From Pseudomonas fluorescens (GTDB taxonomy: Bacteria > Pseudomonadota > Gammaproteobacteria > Pseudomonadales > Pseudomonadaceae): DNA of 64,000 bases. Shown here piece after piece: positions 55,986 through 64,000 of the stretch. Every line of letters starts with the position of its first letter. Position 1 is the stretch's first letter. The notes under the pieces were generated by a model that searched no databases, had not been told where the DNA came from, and saw only the letters and a list, made by a program, of their open reading frames with translations. The stretch is from contig NZ_MRST01000027.1 in NCBI RefSeq assembly GCF_001902145.1, positions 42,427 through 106,426 on the forward strand, given 5' to 3'. The position numbers were made by a program, and so were the translations under genes.

Positions 55986-56700
55986 CGTGACCGCTCAGCA
56001 CATAGCCCTTGCCCCATACGGTGCGTACTTCACGCTCGATGTAACCGATGGCCTTGAGCTTGCGGCGGATCTGGCTGACATGCATGTCGAGGCTGCGGTC
56101 ATGGGGCGCATAACCGCGCTGCAACACCTGCTGATACAGGAAGGCTTTGCTGAGGACTTCTTCGGTATTGCGGTGCAGGGTTTCCAGCAGGCGGTATTCG
56201 CTGCGCGTGAGCGCGGCCCACTGGTCCTGGCAGGACACATCGCAGCGCTCATCATCAAAGTGCAGCACCCGGGCATCTTCAAGTGTCGGGGCGCGCGTCG
56301 GCTCGGGCCGGCGATCCAGGGCAACGCGGCGCAGGATCGCTTCAATACGCACGCACAGTTCAACCATGCTGAACGGCTTGGGCAAATAGTCGTCCGCGCC
56401 CAGGCGAAAACCGCTGATACGGTCGGCTTCAGCGCCCAGGGCCGACATCAGGATCACGGGCATGGCGTGGCTCTGGCGCAAATGAGTGAGGATCGACAAA
56501 CCGTCCAGCCCCGGCAGCAGAATATCCATCAGCACCAGGTCGAAGGCCTGGGCGCGGGCCAGTTGCAGGCCCTGCTGGCCGTTCTGGCACCAGGTCACTT
56601 GGAAACCGCTGCGGCCCAGTTGCTCGTGCACGTAGGCGCCCAACACAGGGTCATCTTCGATGGTCAGGATACTGGGTAGGCCAACTGCTGCGGGAGTCAT
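55972..56700 (-). CDS. OmpR-family response regulator, PirR-like
   Basis: The regulator of about 242 residues has a receiver with an EDD acidic pocket (ILTIEDDPVL), phospho-acceptor Asp in VLMDILLP and Lys in YLPKPFS, then a winged-helix DNA-binding domain ending VRTVWGKGYVLS. ATG 56700 is my choice; a GTG at 56727 in the same frame is possible, and neither has a clear ribosome-binding site. It is divergent from gacS. Confidence 0.88.
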   Translation of the reverse strand: MTPAAVGLPSILTIEDDPVLGAYVHEQLGRSGFQVTWCQNGQQGLQLARAQAFDLVLMDILLPGLDGLSILTHLRQSHAMPVILMSALGAEADRISGFRLGADDYLPKPFSMVELCVRIEAILRRVALDRRPEPTRAPTLEDARVLHFDDERCDVSCQDQWAALTRSEYRLLETLHRNTEEVLSKAFLYQQVLQRGYAPHDRSLDMHVSQIRRKLKAIGYIEREVRTVWGKGYVLSGHDEGL

Positions 56701-56905
56701 TAGCGTCTGCAAGTCATTCTCAATCACTGATTATTCAAGATTAAACGTTCACAGGCAATCGCCACCCGGCGCCGAATGGCCCGAAGATTGCCGCATGTCA
56801 TTAATTTGCAAGATTCCAGGCCGCGCAAATGGCTACACTGCGCAGGTGGCGCTGGCCGGATGCCGGCGTGGATGATTGATAACAACGTGGTAGCAGGAGA
56901 GTGGC

Positions 56906-59659
56906 GTGCTTAGAAGAATGGGGATAAAAGGCCGCGTACTGTTGCTGACCTTATTACCGACCAGCCTGATGGCGCTATTGCTGGGCGGCTATTTCACCTG
57001 GATGCAGCTGTCGGAGTTGCAGACCCAGCTACTGCAACGCGGCGAAATGATCGCCGAGCAATTGGCACCGCTGGTGGCCCCAGCCATGGGCCACAAGGAC
57101 ACCGACCTGCTGGAGCGTATCGCCACCCAGTCCCTGGAACAGCCGGATGTGCGCGCCGTGTCGTTCCTGGCGCCAGACCGCTCGTCCCTGGCCCACGCCG
57201 GCCCGACCATGCTCAACCAGCCGCCCACCGGCAACAGCTCGCACCTGTTACAGCGTTCCGGCAACGACGCCACCCGCTATCTACTGCCGGTGTTTGGCCG
57301 CCATCGCAACCTGGCGGGCGAGTTGATTCCCGATGAGGCCGACCGTCTGCTGGGTTGGGTCGAAGTGGAGCTGTCCCACAATGGCATGCTGTTGCGCGGC
57401 TATCGCAGCCTGTTCGCCAGCCTTCTGCTGATCGCCATCGGCCTGATGTGCACCGCCGCCCTCGCCCTGCGTATCAGCCGTACCATCAATTCGCCGATTG
57501 GCCAGATCAAGCAAGCGGTGGCCCAGCTCAAGGACGGCAACCTGGAAACACGCCTGCCACCCTTGGGCAGCCAGGAATTGGACCAGCTCGCATCTGGCAT
57601 CAACCGCATGGCCGAAACCCTGCAAAATGCCCAGGAAGAGCTGCAACACAGCATCGACCAGGCCACCGAAGACGTGCGCCAGAACCTGGAAACCATCGAA
57701 ATCCAGAACATCGAGCTGGACCTGGCACGCAAGGAAGCCCTGGAAGCCAGCCGTATCAAGTCGGAGTTCCTGGCCAACATGAGCCATGAGATCCGCACAC
57801 CGCTCAACGGCATCCTCGGTTTTACTCACTTGCTGCAAAAAAGCGAATTGTCGCCGCGCCAGCTGGATTACCTGGGCACTATCGAAAAATCTGCGGATAA
57901 CCTGCTGGGCATCATCAACGAAATCCTCGATTTCTCGAAGATTGAAGCCGGCAAACTGGTGCTCGACAGCGTGCCTTTCAACCTGCGCGACTTGCTGCAA
58001 GACACCTTGACCATCCTCGCCCCCGCCGCCCATGCCAAGCAGCTCGAACTGGTGAGCCTGGTGTACCGCGACACGCCCCTGGCATTGGTGGGCGACCCGC
58101 TGCGGCTCAAGCAGATCCTGACCAACCTGATCAGCAATGCGATCAAGTTCACCCGCGAAGGCACCATTGTGGCCCGGGCAATGATCGAGGACGAGCAGGA
58201 AGACAGCGTGCAATTGCGCATCAGTGTGCAAGACACCGGCATTGGCCTGTCCAACCAGGATGTGCGCGCCCTGTTCCAGGCATTCAGCCAGGCCGACAAC
58301 TCGCTGTCACGCCAGCCCGGCGGCACCGGTTTGGGCCTGGTGATATCCAAGCGATTGATCGAGCAGATGGGCGGCGAAATCGGTGTCGACAGCACACCGG
58401 GTGAAGGTTCGGAATTCTGGATCAGCCTGAACCTGCCCAAGACCCGTGACGACGTCGAAGACCTGCCCGCCGCGCCGCTATTGGGGCGTCGTGTGGCCGT
58501 GCTGGAAAACCACGAACTGGCGCGCCAGGCCCTGCAACATCAATTGGAAGACTGCGGCCTGGAAGTCACGCCTTTCAATACCCTGGAAAGCCTGACCAAC
58601 GGCATCACCAGTGCCCACCAGACCGAACAGGCCATCAGCCTGGCGGTGCTCGGTGTCACCGCCAATGACATTCCGCCCGAACGCCTCAATCAACACCTGT
58701 GGGACCTGGAACACCTGGGCTGCAAGGTGCTGGTGCTGTGCCCGACCACCGAGCAGATGCTGTTCAACCAGTCGGTGCCCAACCCCAACAGCCAATTGCA
58801 GGCCAAGCCTGCCTGTACCCGCAAGCTGCGCCGCTCCCTGGCCGACCTGATCAGCCCGCGCCCTTCACGCAGCGAACCCGGTGAACCGTTGTCCAGCCGT
58901 GCCCCTCGGGTACTGTGCGTGGACGACAACCCGGCCAATCTATTGCTGGTGCAAACCCTGTTGGAAGACATGGGCGCCAAGGTGCAGGCAGTGGAAAGCG
59001 GTTACGCGGCCGTCGACGCCGTGAAGCAGGAAACTTTCGATTTGGTGCTGATGGACGTGCAAATGCCTGGCATGGATGGCCGCCAGAGCACCGAGGCGAT
59101 CCGCCAGTGGGAAAGCGAGCGCCACGGCACGCCGCTGCCGGTGGTGGCCCTCACGGCCCACGCGATGGCCAACGAAAAACGCGCCCTGCTGCAAAGCGGC
59201 ATGGACGACTACCTGACCAAACCCATCAGCGAACGGCAATTGGCCCAGGTGGTATTGAAATGGACAGGCCTGGCGCTGCGTAACCAAGGCCCGGAGCGCA
59301 CCCACGAAAGCGCGGCCCAGGGCGTGCAACTCTTGGTACTCGATCACGAAGAAGGCCTGCGCCTGGCTGCCAACAAGGCCGACCTGGCCGCCGATATGCT
59401 CGCCATGCTGCTGGCCTCCCTGGAGGCTGATCGCCTGGCAATTACCCACGCCCGCGAAGCCAATGACAACCACGCCTTGATCGAGCGCGTGCACCGTTTG
59501 CACGGCGCCACCCGCTACTGTGGCGTTCCGCAATTACGAGCAGCCTGCCAACGCGCCGAAACCCTGCTCAAGCAGGATGACGCCAAGGCCATGGCCGCGC
59601 TGGACGAACTGGACATGGCGATTGCGCGGCTGGCCAGCGAAGCCAGGGTCAGCGCCTGA
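56906..59659 (+). CDS. gacS: GacS hybrid sensor histidine kinase
   Basis: The 917-residue tripartite kinase of the Gac/Rsm cascade phosphorylates GacA, leading to Rsm sRNA synthesis and derepression of secondary metabolites, exoenzymes and biofilm traits. It has two helices flanking a periplasmic domain (about 12-35 and 165-187), HAMP, HisKA with His294 (SHEIRTPLNG), HATPase, a receiver with Asp717 (LMDVQMPG) and an HPt domain with His863 (VHRLHGATRYC). All phosphorelay residues are present and length equals known fluorescens GacS. The GTG at 56906 follows AGGAG; an ATG four codons later is possible. Confidence 0.97.
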   Translation: MLRRMGIKGRVLLLTLLPTSLMALLLGGYFTWMQLSELQTQLLQRGEMIAEQLAPLVAPAMGHKDTDLLERIATQSLEQPDVRAVSFLAPDRSSLAHAGPTMLNQPPTGNSSHLLQRSGNDATRYLLPVFGRHRNLAGELIPDEADRLLGWVEVELSHNGMLLRGYRSLFASLLLIAIGLMCTAALALRISRTINSPIGQIKQAVAQLKDGNLETRLPPLGSQELDQLASGINRMAETLQNAQEELQHSIDQATEDVRQNLETIEIQNIELDLARKEALEASRIKSEFLANMSHEIRTPLNGILGFTHLLQKSELSPRQLDYLGTIEKSADNLLGIINEILDFSKIEAGKLVLDSVPFNLRDLLQDTLTILAPAAHAKQLELVSLVYRDTPLALVGDPLRLKQILTNLISNAIKFTREGTIVARAMIEDEQEDSVQLRISVQDTGIGLSNQDVRALFQAFSQADNSLSRQPGGTGLGLVISKRLIEQMGGEIGVDSTPGEGSEFWISLNLPKTRDDVEDLPAAPLLGRRVAVLENHELARQALQHQLEDCGLEVTPFNTLESLTNGITSAHQTEQAISLAVLGVTANDIPPERLNQHLWDLEHLGCKVLVLCPTTEQMLFNQSVPNPNSQLQAKPACTRKLRRSLADLISPRPSRSEPGEPLSSRAPRVLCVDDNPANLLLVQTLLEDMGAKVQAVESGYAAVDAVKQETFDLVLMDVQMPGMDGRQSTEAIRQWESERHGTPLPVVALTAHAMANEKRALLQSGMDDYLTKPISERQLAQVVLKWTGLALRNQGPERTHESAAQGVQLLVLDHEEGLRLAANKADLAADMLAMLLASLEADRLAITHAREANDNHALIERVHRLHGATRYCGVPQLRAACQRAETLLKQDDAKAMAALDELDMAIARLASEARVSA

Positions 59660-59689
59660 CCCTGTTCTCATGGGCAACGAATCAACAAT

Positions 59690-59776
59690 GTGGGAGGGGG
59701 CTTGCCCCCGATAGCAGTGTGTCAGTAGACGAATCCATCGCTGATGTACCGCTATCGGGGGCAAGCCCCCTCCCAC
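59690..59776. repeat. REPIN between gacS and ldhA
   Basis: GTGGGAGGGGGCTTGCCCCCGATAGC and its inverted partner form a long hairpin with a ~35-bp spacer, 30 bp past the gacS stop. It could act as the 3' end of gacS mRNA. Confidence 0.85.
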
Positions 59777-59820
59777 ATTCAGTCAGTATTCCAATGTGTA
59801 AATTGCAGGGAGCCTTCTTA

Positions 59821-60810
59821 ATGCGCGTCATTCTCTTCAGCAGCCAAACCTACGACCGCGAGAGTTTCCTCGGCGAACCGCTGCCGGCTGGCCTGGAACT
59901 GCAATTGCAACCCGCCCGTCTCAACCTCGATACCGTGGCCCTGGCCGAACACCACGAGGTGGTCTGCGCCTTTATCAACGACGACCTCAGCGCCCCCGTG
60001 CTGGAGCAACTGGCCAAGGGCGGCACACGCCTGATTGCCCTGCGCTCGGCGGGCTACAACCATGTCGACTTACCCGCCGCCCAGCGCCTGGGCCTGACTA
60101 TCGTACGCGTGCCCGCCTATTCGCCCCACGCAGTGGCCGAGCACGCCGTCGCCCTGATTCTGGCCCTCAACCGTCGCCTGCACCGTGCCTACAACCGCAC
60201 CCGCGACGGTGATTTCAGCCTGCACGGGCTCACCGGTTTCGACTTGGTCGGCAAAACGGTCGGCGTGGTCGGCACCGGGCAGATCGGCGCGACCTTCGCC
60301 AAGATCATGGCTGGGTTCGGCTGCCAACTGCTGGCCTACGACCCCTTCCCCAACCCGCAGGTGCGGGACCTTGGCGCCCGCTACGTGAGCCTGCCTGAAC
60401 TGTTGGCCGAAGCGCAGATCATCAGCCTGCACTGCCCGTTGACCGCCGACAGCAAACACCTGATCAATGCCCGCTCGCTCGCGCAGATGCAACCCGGCGC
60501 GATGCTGATCAATACCGGGCGCGGTGGCCTGGTCGATACACCGGCACTGATTGAAGCGCTCAAGCTGGGCCAGTTGGGCTATCTGGGGCTGGACGTCTAC
60601 GAAGAAGAAGCCCAATTGTTTTTCGAGGACCGCTCGGACCTGCCCCTGCAGGATGACGTGCTCGCCCGCCTGCTGACCTTCCCCAACGTGATCATCACCG
60701 CGCACCAGGCCTTCCTCACCCGTGAAGCCCTGGCGGCGATTGCCGGCACCACATTGGCCAACATTGCCGCGTGGGCCGATGGTCGCGCACAGAACCTGGT
60801 GGAGGGATGA
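59821..60810 (+). CDS. ldhA: D-2-hydroxyacid dehydrogenase, fermentative lactate dehydrogenase type
   Basis: The 329-residue cytoplasmic NAD-dependent enzyme interconverts pyruvate and D-lactate. It has the Rossmann motif VGVVGTGQIGATFA, substrate Arg in NTGRGGLVD, Glu in the GLDVYEEE region and His in ITAHQAFLT, as in LdhA. ATG 59821 follows GGGAG. It lies next to gacS, as in P. aeruginosa. Confidence 0.93.
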   Translation: MRVILFSSQTYDRESFLGEPLPAGLELQLQPARLNLDTVALAEHHEVVCAFINDDLSAPVLEQLAKGGTRLIALRSAGYNHVDLPAAQRLGLTIVRVPAYSPHAVAEHAVALILALNRRLHRAYNRTRDGDFSLHGLTGFDLVGKTVGVVGTGQIGATFAKIMAGFGCQLLAYDPFPNPQVRDLGARYVSLPELLAEAQIISLHCPLTADSKHLINARSLAQMQPGAMLINTGRGGLVDTPALIEALKLGQLGYLGLDVYEEEAQLFFEDRSDLPLQDDVLARLLTFPNVIITAHQAFLTREALAAIAGTTLANIAAWADGRAQNLVEG

Positions 60811-60881
60811 TCAGTGGTCACATACCAGGCTCATGATAGGCCGACACCCGTGATAGGATGCCGCGCCTATTTGGAGGATCC

Positions 60882-61322
60882 ATGGCCGAACACGATTTCC
60901 GCTTCAGCTTGCTGAGCCCGCAACACACCCTGATCGAATGCCGTGCCCTGGTGCCGGGCCGTTACCAGGTCACCGGCAACGGTGGTTCGATCAAACATGG
61001 CGACGTCCTGATCGTCAGCCTGCGCGGCAGTAAAACCCTGTCGATGCGCCTGACGGTCGAAGGTGACGCGCGCTACTCCATCCGCCCGGCGGGCCAGTGG
61101 GTCGCCATGGCCCAAGGGCCGAAGTTCGGCGAACTGGAGATTCACACCTGGAAGGTCAATTGCGACAGCTGCGACGCCGTGCTGGAGTTTGAATTCGCGG
61201 TAGAAACCAAGCTGACCAAGGCACCGCTGCAACCGGCCGCCAACGCGCGTATCAAAGAACTGGGCTGGGCCAGCGAAGGCGATAAGCACCGCTGCCCGAA
61301 ATGCCAGCAGGCCGCGCAATGA
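60882..61322 (+). CDS. Conserved hypothetical zinc-ribbon protein
   Basis: The 146-residue protein has a beta-rich N-terminal part and two CxxC pairs (NCDSCDAVLEF and HRCPKCQQ), which could bind one zinc ion. ATG 60882 has GGAGGATCC upstream. Its stop overlaps the next ATG. The setting beside ldhA is conserved in Pseudomonas, but the function is unknown. Confidence 0.82.
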   Translation: MAEHDFRFSLLSPQHTLIECRALVPGRYQVTGNGGSIKHGDVLIVSLRGSKTLSMRLTVEGDARYSIRPAGQWVAMAQGPKFGELEIHTWKVNCDSCDAVLEFEFAVETKLTKAPLQPAANARIKELGWASEGDKHRCPKCQQAAQ

Positions 61323-61723
61323 AAGGCCGGCTGCTGCTCGCCGCAATCGGCGTAGGCCTGGCAGGCTGCGCCGCCGATGGCGCCAAGCTCGAGCGCGACC
61401 ACAGCTATGTAGTGGAATGGATCGGTGAGCGGCCGTTGATGGACTACGCGCACCTTACCGTCACCCTGGGTGCCGATGGCCGCGCCTATGGCAATGGCGG
61501 CTGCAACCACTGGTTTGCGCCGTACACTGTCGAAGGCGACAAGCTCAGCTTCGGCCCGGTCGGCAGCACCCGAAAAATGTGCGCCGAGGCCCTGATGGAG
61601 CAAGAGCATCGCTTCTTCCAGGCCCTGCAAGGCGTGCAGCGCTGGGACATCTCGCCGATCGAGCAGACGCGGTTCTGGCCAGCCGAGGGCAAGCCGATCC
61701 GCTTGTGGCTCGAAGAAGGTTGA
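61319..61723 (+). CDS. META-domain lipoprotein (HslJ-like)
   Basis: The 134-residue protein has a lipoprotein signal with lipobox LAGC (Cys about 17) and a META/DUF306 domain (ADGRAYGNGGCNHWFAPYTVEGDKLSFGP, MCAEALMEQEHRFFQAL). Related HslJ is linked with stress and novobiocin resistance in E. coli. It overlaps the zinc-ribbon gene (ATGA). Confidence 0.87.
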   Translation: MKGRLLLAAIGVGLAGCAADGAKLERDHSYVVEWIGERPLMDYAHLTVTLGADGRAYGNGGCNHWFAPYTVEGDKLSFGPVGSTRKMCAEALMEQEHRFFQALQGVQRWDISPIEQTRFWPAEGKPIRLWLEEG

Positions 61724-61754
61724 TATCCAGCCCTTGCCTTAATGGGATCTAAAT

Positions 61755-61842
61755 GTGGGAGGGGGCTTGCCCCCGATGGCGGCGTAACAGTCAACAGATG
61801 TATTGACTGACACACTGCTATCGGGGGCAAGCCCCCTCCCAC
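61755..61842. repeat. REPIN between META lipoprotein and TlpA-like gene
   Basis: Inverted REP arms of the GGGGGCTTGCCCCC type enclose a ~35-bp spacer. The two flanking genes converge, so it may serve as a common 3' end. Confidence 0.85.
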
Positions 61843-61862
61843 ATTTGATTTGAGGTGTTGTT

Positions 61863-62324
61863 TTAACCGCGCAGCGCCTTGAGCTTGGCCAACACCCCTT
61901 CCGCTGTCTGCTCACCCATCAACTGCTCACGCACCTTGCCCTTGTCATCGATGATGTAGGTCACCGGCAATGCCTCGCTGCGCGGAATCTCGAAGATCCC
62001 GTCCGGGTTCTGGGCCAGCACCGTGAACTTGATCCCCAGCTTGTCGCTGGCGGCCTTCAGTTCCTCACCCTGCACATTGTCGAAGTTGACGCCGAACACC
62101 CCGACATTCTGGCCTTTCAACTGTTCTGCCAGGGCATTGAGCTCGGGGATTTCCGTGCGGCACGGGCCACACCATTCAGCCCAGTAGTTGACCACCAGCC
62201 ACTGTTTGTCCAGGCGTTCGGCCGCCACTTTCTGACCATATTGATCAACGCCGTAATCGTTGCCGCAGCCGCTGAGCAGCAGGGTTGTGATGATCGCCAA
62301 TGCACCGATCAGTCGCCTTGTCAT
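61863..62324 (-). CDS. TlpA/ResA-like thioredoxin lipoprotein
   Basis: The 153-residue protein has a lipoprotein signal (LLLSGC, Cys about 20) and a thioredoxin fold with active site WCGPC and cis-Pro in EALPVTY. It probably acts as a periplasmic thiol-disulfide reductase in cytochrome maturation or oxidative repair. It stands alone, divergent from arsC. Confidence 0.9.
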   Translation of the reverse strand: MTRRLIGALAIITTLLLSGCGNDYGVDQYGQKVAAERLDKQWLVVNYWAEWCGPCRTEIPELNALAEQLKGQNVGVFGVNFDNVQGEELKAASDKLGIKFTVLAQNPDGIFEIPRSEALPVTYIIDDKGKVREQLMGEQTAEGVLAKLKALRG

Positions 62325-62439
62325 GGGGTATTCCTTCGCAAAAATGAACGTTGGCTGCGGCCTATCGCCTCTTACGGTTTAAGGACAGGCGCCAGCGCAG
62401 GTAGAATACCCGCCACCTTACGCAAGATGCGACCCGCAC

Positions 62440-62793
62440 ATGACCGATCTGACGCTTTATCACAACCCGCGCTGCTCGAAATCCCGCGGTGCGCTGGAAC
62501 TGCTGGAAGCCCGCGGCCTCACCCCGACCGTCGTGCGCTACCTGGAAACCCCGCTGGATGCCGCGCAAATCAAGGCCCTGCTGCAAAAGCTGGGCCTCAG
62601 CGCACGCCAACTGCTGCGCACCGGCGAAGACGAATACAAAACCCTGAACCTGGCCGACGCCAGCCTCAGCGACACCCAACTGATCGCCGCCATCGCAGCC
62701 CATCCCAAACTGATGGAACGCCCGATCCTGGCAACGGCCGACAAAGCCATCATTGGCCGCCCGCCCGAGAACGTGCTGGAGATCCTGCCGTGA
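62440..62793 (+). CDS. arsC: ArsC family arsenate reductase
   Basis: The 117-residue glutaredoxin-coupled ArsC-type protein has NPRCSKSRGALELL with active Cys12 and the RPILA arginine. It has the usual length. Its stop overlaps the wrbA start (GTGA). In Pseudomonas this housekeeping copy sits beside wrbA, not in an ars operon, so arsenate may not be its main substrate. Confidence 0.93.
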   Translation: MTDLTLYHNPRCSKSRGALELLEARGLTPTVVRYLETPLDAAQIKALLQKLGLSARQLLRTGEDEYKTLNLADASLSDTQLIAAIAAHPKLMERPILATADKAIIGRPPENVLEILP

Positions 62794-63404
62794 CTACGCC
62801 CTATGTGCTGGTGTTGTATTACAGCCGTAACGGCTCGGTGAGCGAGATGGCCCGGCAGATTGCCCGGGGCATCGAGCAAGGCGGCATGGAAGCGCGGCTG
62901 CGCACCGTGCCGGCGATTTCCACCGAGTGCGAAGCGGTGGCGCCGAGCATTCCCGACGAAGGCGCGCTGTATGCCAGCCTGGACGACCTGAAGCACTGCT
63001 CGGGCCTGGCCCTGGGCAGCCCGACCCGGTTCGGCAACATGGCCGCGCCGCTCAAGTATTTCCTTGATGGCACCAGCAACCTGTGGCTCACCGGCGCTTT
63101 GGTCGGCAAGCCGGCCGGCGTGTTCACCTCCACCGCCAGCCTGCACGGCGGCCAGGAAACCACGCTGATGTCGATGCTGCTGCCGCTGCTGCACCACGGC
63201 ATGCTGATCACCGGCCTGCCCTACAGCGAACAGGCCCTGCTCGACACCCAGGGCGGCGGCACGCCGTATGGCGCCAGCCACCATTCCGGGCCAGACGGCA
63301 AGCGCATGCTCGATCAACATGAAATCACCCTGTGCCGGGCCTTGGGCCTGCGCCTGGCCAAGACTGCCACGCTGCTGGAGAACGGTCGTGGCCAGGAAGC
63401 CTAA
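62790..63404 (+). CDS. wrbA: NAD(P)H:quinone oxidoreductase, WrbA type
   Basis: The 204-residue flavodoxin-like protein has an FMN-binding start (VLYYSRNGSVSEMA), the GSPTRFGNMAAPLKYFLD loop and TSTASLHGGQETTL. It reduces quinones by two electrons. The GTG at 62790 overlaps the arsC stop; the frame stays open upstream by chance. The last 17 bp overlap the DUF2069 gene. Confidence 0.95.
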   Translation: MTTPYVLVLYYSRNGSVSEMARQIARGIEQGGMEARLRTVPAISTECEAVAPSIPDEGALYASLDDLKHCSGLALGSPTRFGNMAAPLKYFLDGTSNLWLTGALVGKPAGVFTSTASLHGGQETTLMSMLLPLLHHGMLITGLPYSEQALLDTQGGGTPYGASHHSGPDGKRMLDQHEITLCRALGLRLAKTATLLENGRGQEA

Positions 63405-63804
63405 GGTCCTGCCGCCACGGGAGTGGCTGGAGCCGCGGGTCAAGGTGGCACGCGTGCTGAGCCTGCTGGCGTTTTTGGGCCTGGTGGGCTTGTTGTGCGT
63501 GTACTACCTGTTTGTCGCCGACCTGCATGGGGCGCGACCGTGGGTCATCCTGCTGATCGAGCTGGTGCCGCTGCTGATACTTGCGCCAGGCATGCTGATG
63601 GGCAGCGCACGCGGGCATTCGTGGATGTGCTTTGTGGTGAACCTGTATTTCATCAAGGGCGCGCTGGCGGCATATGACCCGAACCGCCAGTGGTTTGGTG
63701 TGCTGGAAATGCTCGCGAGCCTGGCGGTGTTTTGCACGGCGTTATTGTATGTGCGCTGGCGGCATCAGTTGAATCGGCGACTGGCCGAAGCCCCGGGCGC
63801 CTGA
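63388..63804 (+). CDS. DUF2069 family membrane protein
   Basis: The 138-residue protein has four predicted helices (VLSLLAFLGLVGLLCVYYLF, LIELVPLLILAPGM, CFVVNLYFIKGAL, LASLAVFCTALLYV) and matches DUF2069. GTG 63388 has GGAG at 8 bp and lies inside the wrbA 3' end. Function unknown. Confidence 0.88.
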   Translation: MARKPKVLPPREWLEPRVKVARVLSLLAFLGLVGLLCVYYLFVADLHGARPWVILLIELVPLLILAPGMLMGSARGHSWMCFVVNLYFIKGALAAYDPNRQWFGVLEMLASLAVFCTALLYVRWRHQLNRRLAEAPGA

Positions 63805-63812
63805 AAGTCAGT

Positions 63813-63879
63813 CTTCGCGAGCAAGCCCGCTCCCACAGGTGGAATGCGTTCCCCTGTGGGAGCGGGCTTGCTCGCGAAG
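63813..63879. repeat. REPIN with perfect 26-bp arms
   Basis: CTTCGCGAGCAAGCCCGCTC... and its exact reverse complement enclose about 15 bp. It lies between convergent genes and could terminate or protect both transcripts. Confidence 0.9.
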
Positions 63880-63892
63880 GCATCACCGCGGT

Positions 63893-64000
63893 CTCAATGG
63901 TTGACGGTATAGGCCAACATCATCGACAACTGACACATCGGCCGCCCACTCTCGGCGTGCCACTGGTTGAAGGCGCCCTGCACCGTCGCCAGGTCGCGCA
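63893..64000 (-). CDS. C-terminal end of an unidentified gene (partial)
   Basis: Reading leftward, a frame open at the edge gives 34 residues ending QLSMMLAYTVNH and a TGA at 63895-63893. It is too short to assign. The convergent position with a REPIN after the stop supports a real gene end. In P. aeruginosa hda follows the DUF2069 gene; this fragment does not look like Hda and is in the opposite direction. Confidence 0.5.

Noticed and set aside
59690..61842. Regularly spaced palindromes as a CRISPR-like array
   Set aside because: These are two REPINs in separate gene gaps, each a pair of inverted arms; there are no direct repeats with unique spacers and no cas genes.
62241..63404. A 387-codon reading of the wrbA frame
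   Set aside because: It runs through the divergent promoter and out of frame over arsC; the flavodoxin domain starts at GTG 62790.

Overview
The window comes from a high-GC gammaproteobacterium, almost certainly a member of the Pseudomonas fluorescens group. The reasons are the protein sequences, gacS next to ldhA and a PirRS-type two-component pair, the murB-ptp-kdsB-trm112-lpxK-exbD-exbB-comEC gene order, and many intergenic REP/REPIN palindromes (GTGGGAGC... and GTAGGAGC... types). No prophage, integrase, insertion sequence, CRISPR array or rRNA was seen; there is one tRNA (Ser, anticodon UGA).

Layout. 1-6522 (minus): 5' part of a large NRPS gene that runs off the left edge (docking-C-A(Thr)-T-C-A-T, with C domains of the dual C/E type found in cyclic lipopeptide synthetases). 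6905-10131 (plus): transaldolase, a GlxA-type regulator and an NADH dehydrogenase-like flavoprotein. 10199-10767 and 27633-28120: two copies of a repeat with a ~410-bp core ~98% identical between copies. 10802-11986: SotB-like exporter. 12109-25102 (minus): a chaperone-usher fimbrial operon and its signalling genes: a BvgS/RocS-type hybrid kinase, a LuxR-type response regulator, two REC-EAL proteins and a degenerate lone receiver. A palindrome TAGGAAATTTCCTA, like a pair of BvgA heptads, lies in front of both transcription units. 25223-27621: a BASS-type transporter with a divergent AraC regulator, and a small unknown gene. 28275-33064 (minus): an apparent four-gene operon of a haem-oxygenase-like diiron oxidase, a methyltransferase, a YbdK-type carboxylate-amine ligase and a zinc alcohol dehydrogenase.

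33358-41517: a glycerol-type ABC importer (glpSTPQUV order) with a sigma-54 promoter and hexamer-repeat upstream activator sites, divergent from an AcoR-like enhancer-binding protein. 41519-45931: a TonB-dependent receptor with a potentially structured leader, a lipoprotein, an SMR-like membrane protein overlapping a possible 54-residue peptide gene, and a small acidic protein. 46131-53972: tRNA-Ser, yccA, then the densely overlapping cell-envelope block murB to comEC. 54108-59659: a DUF2062 protein, a PirRS-like two-component system and gacS. 59821-63804: ldhA, a zinc-ribbon protein, a META lipoprotein, a TlpA-like lipoprotein, arsC-wrbA-DUF2069, and the edge of an unidentified gene.

Working together: GacS globally controls secondary metabolism and biofilm traits in this genus, and lipopeptide NRPSs are classical Gac targets. 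The fimbrial island couples pilus expression to sensing and c-di-GMP breakdown in a self-contained unit. The Glp operon is set up for inducer-dependent sigma-54 control by its neighbour. Functions are read from sequence and family knowledge only; no searches were run.
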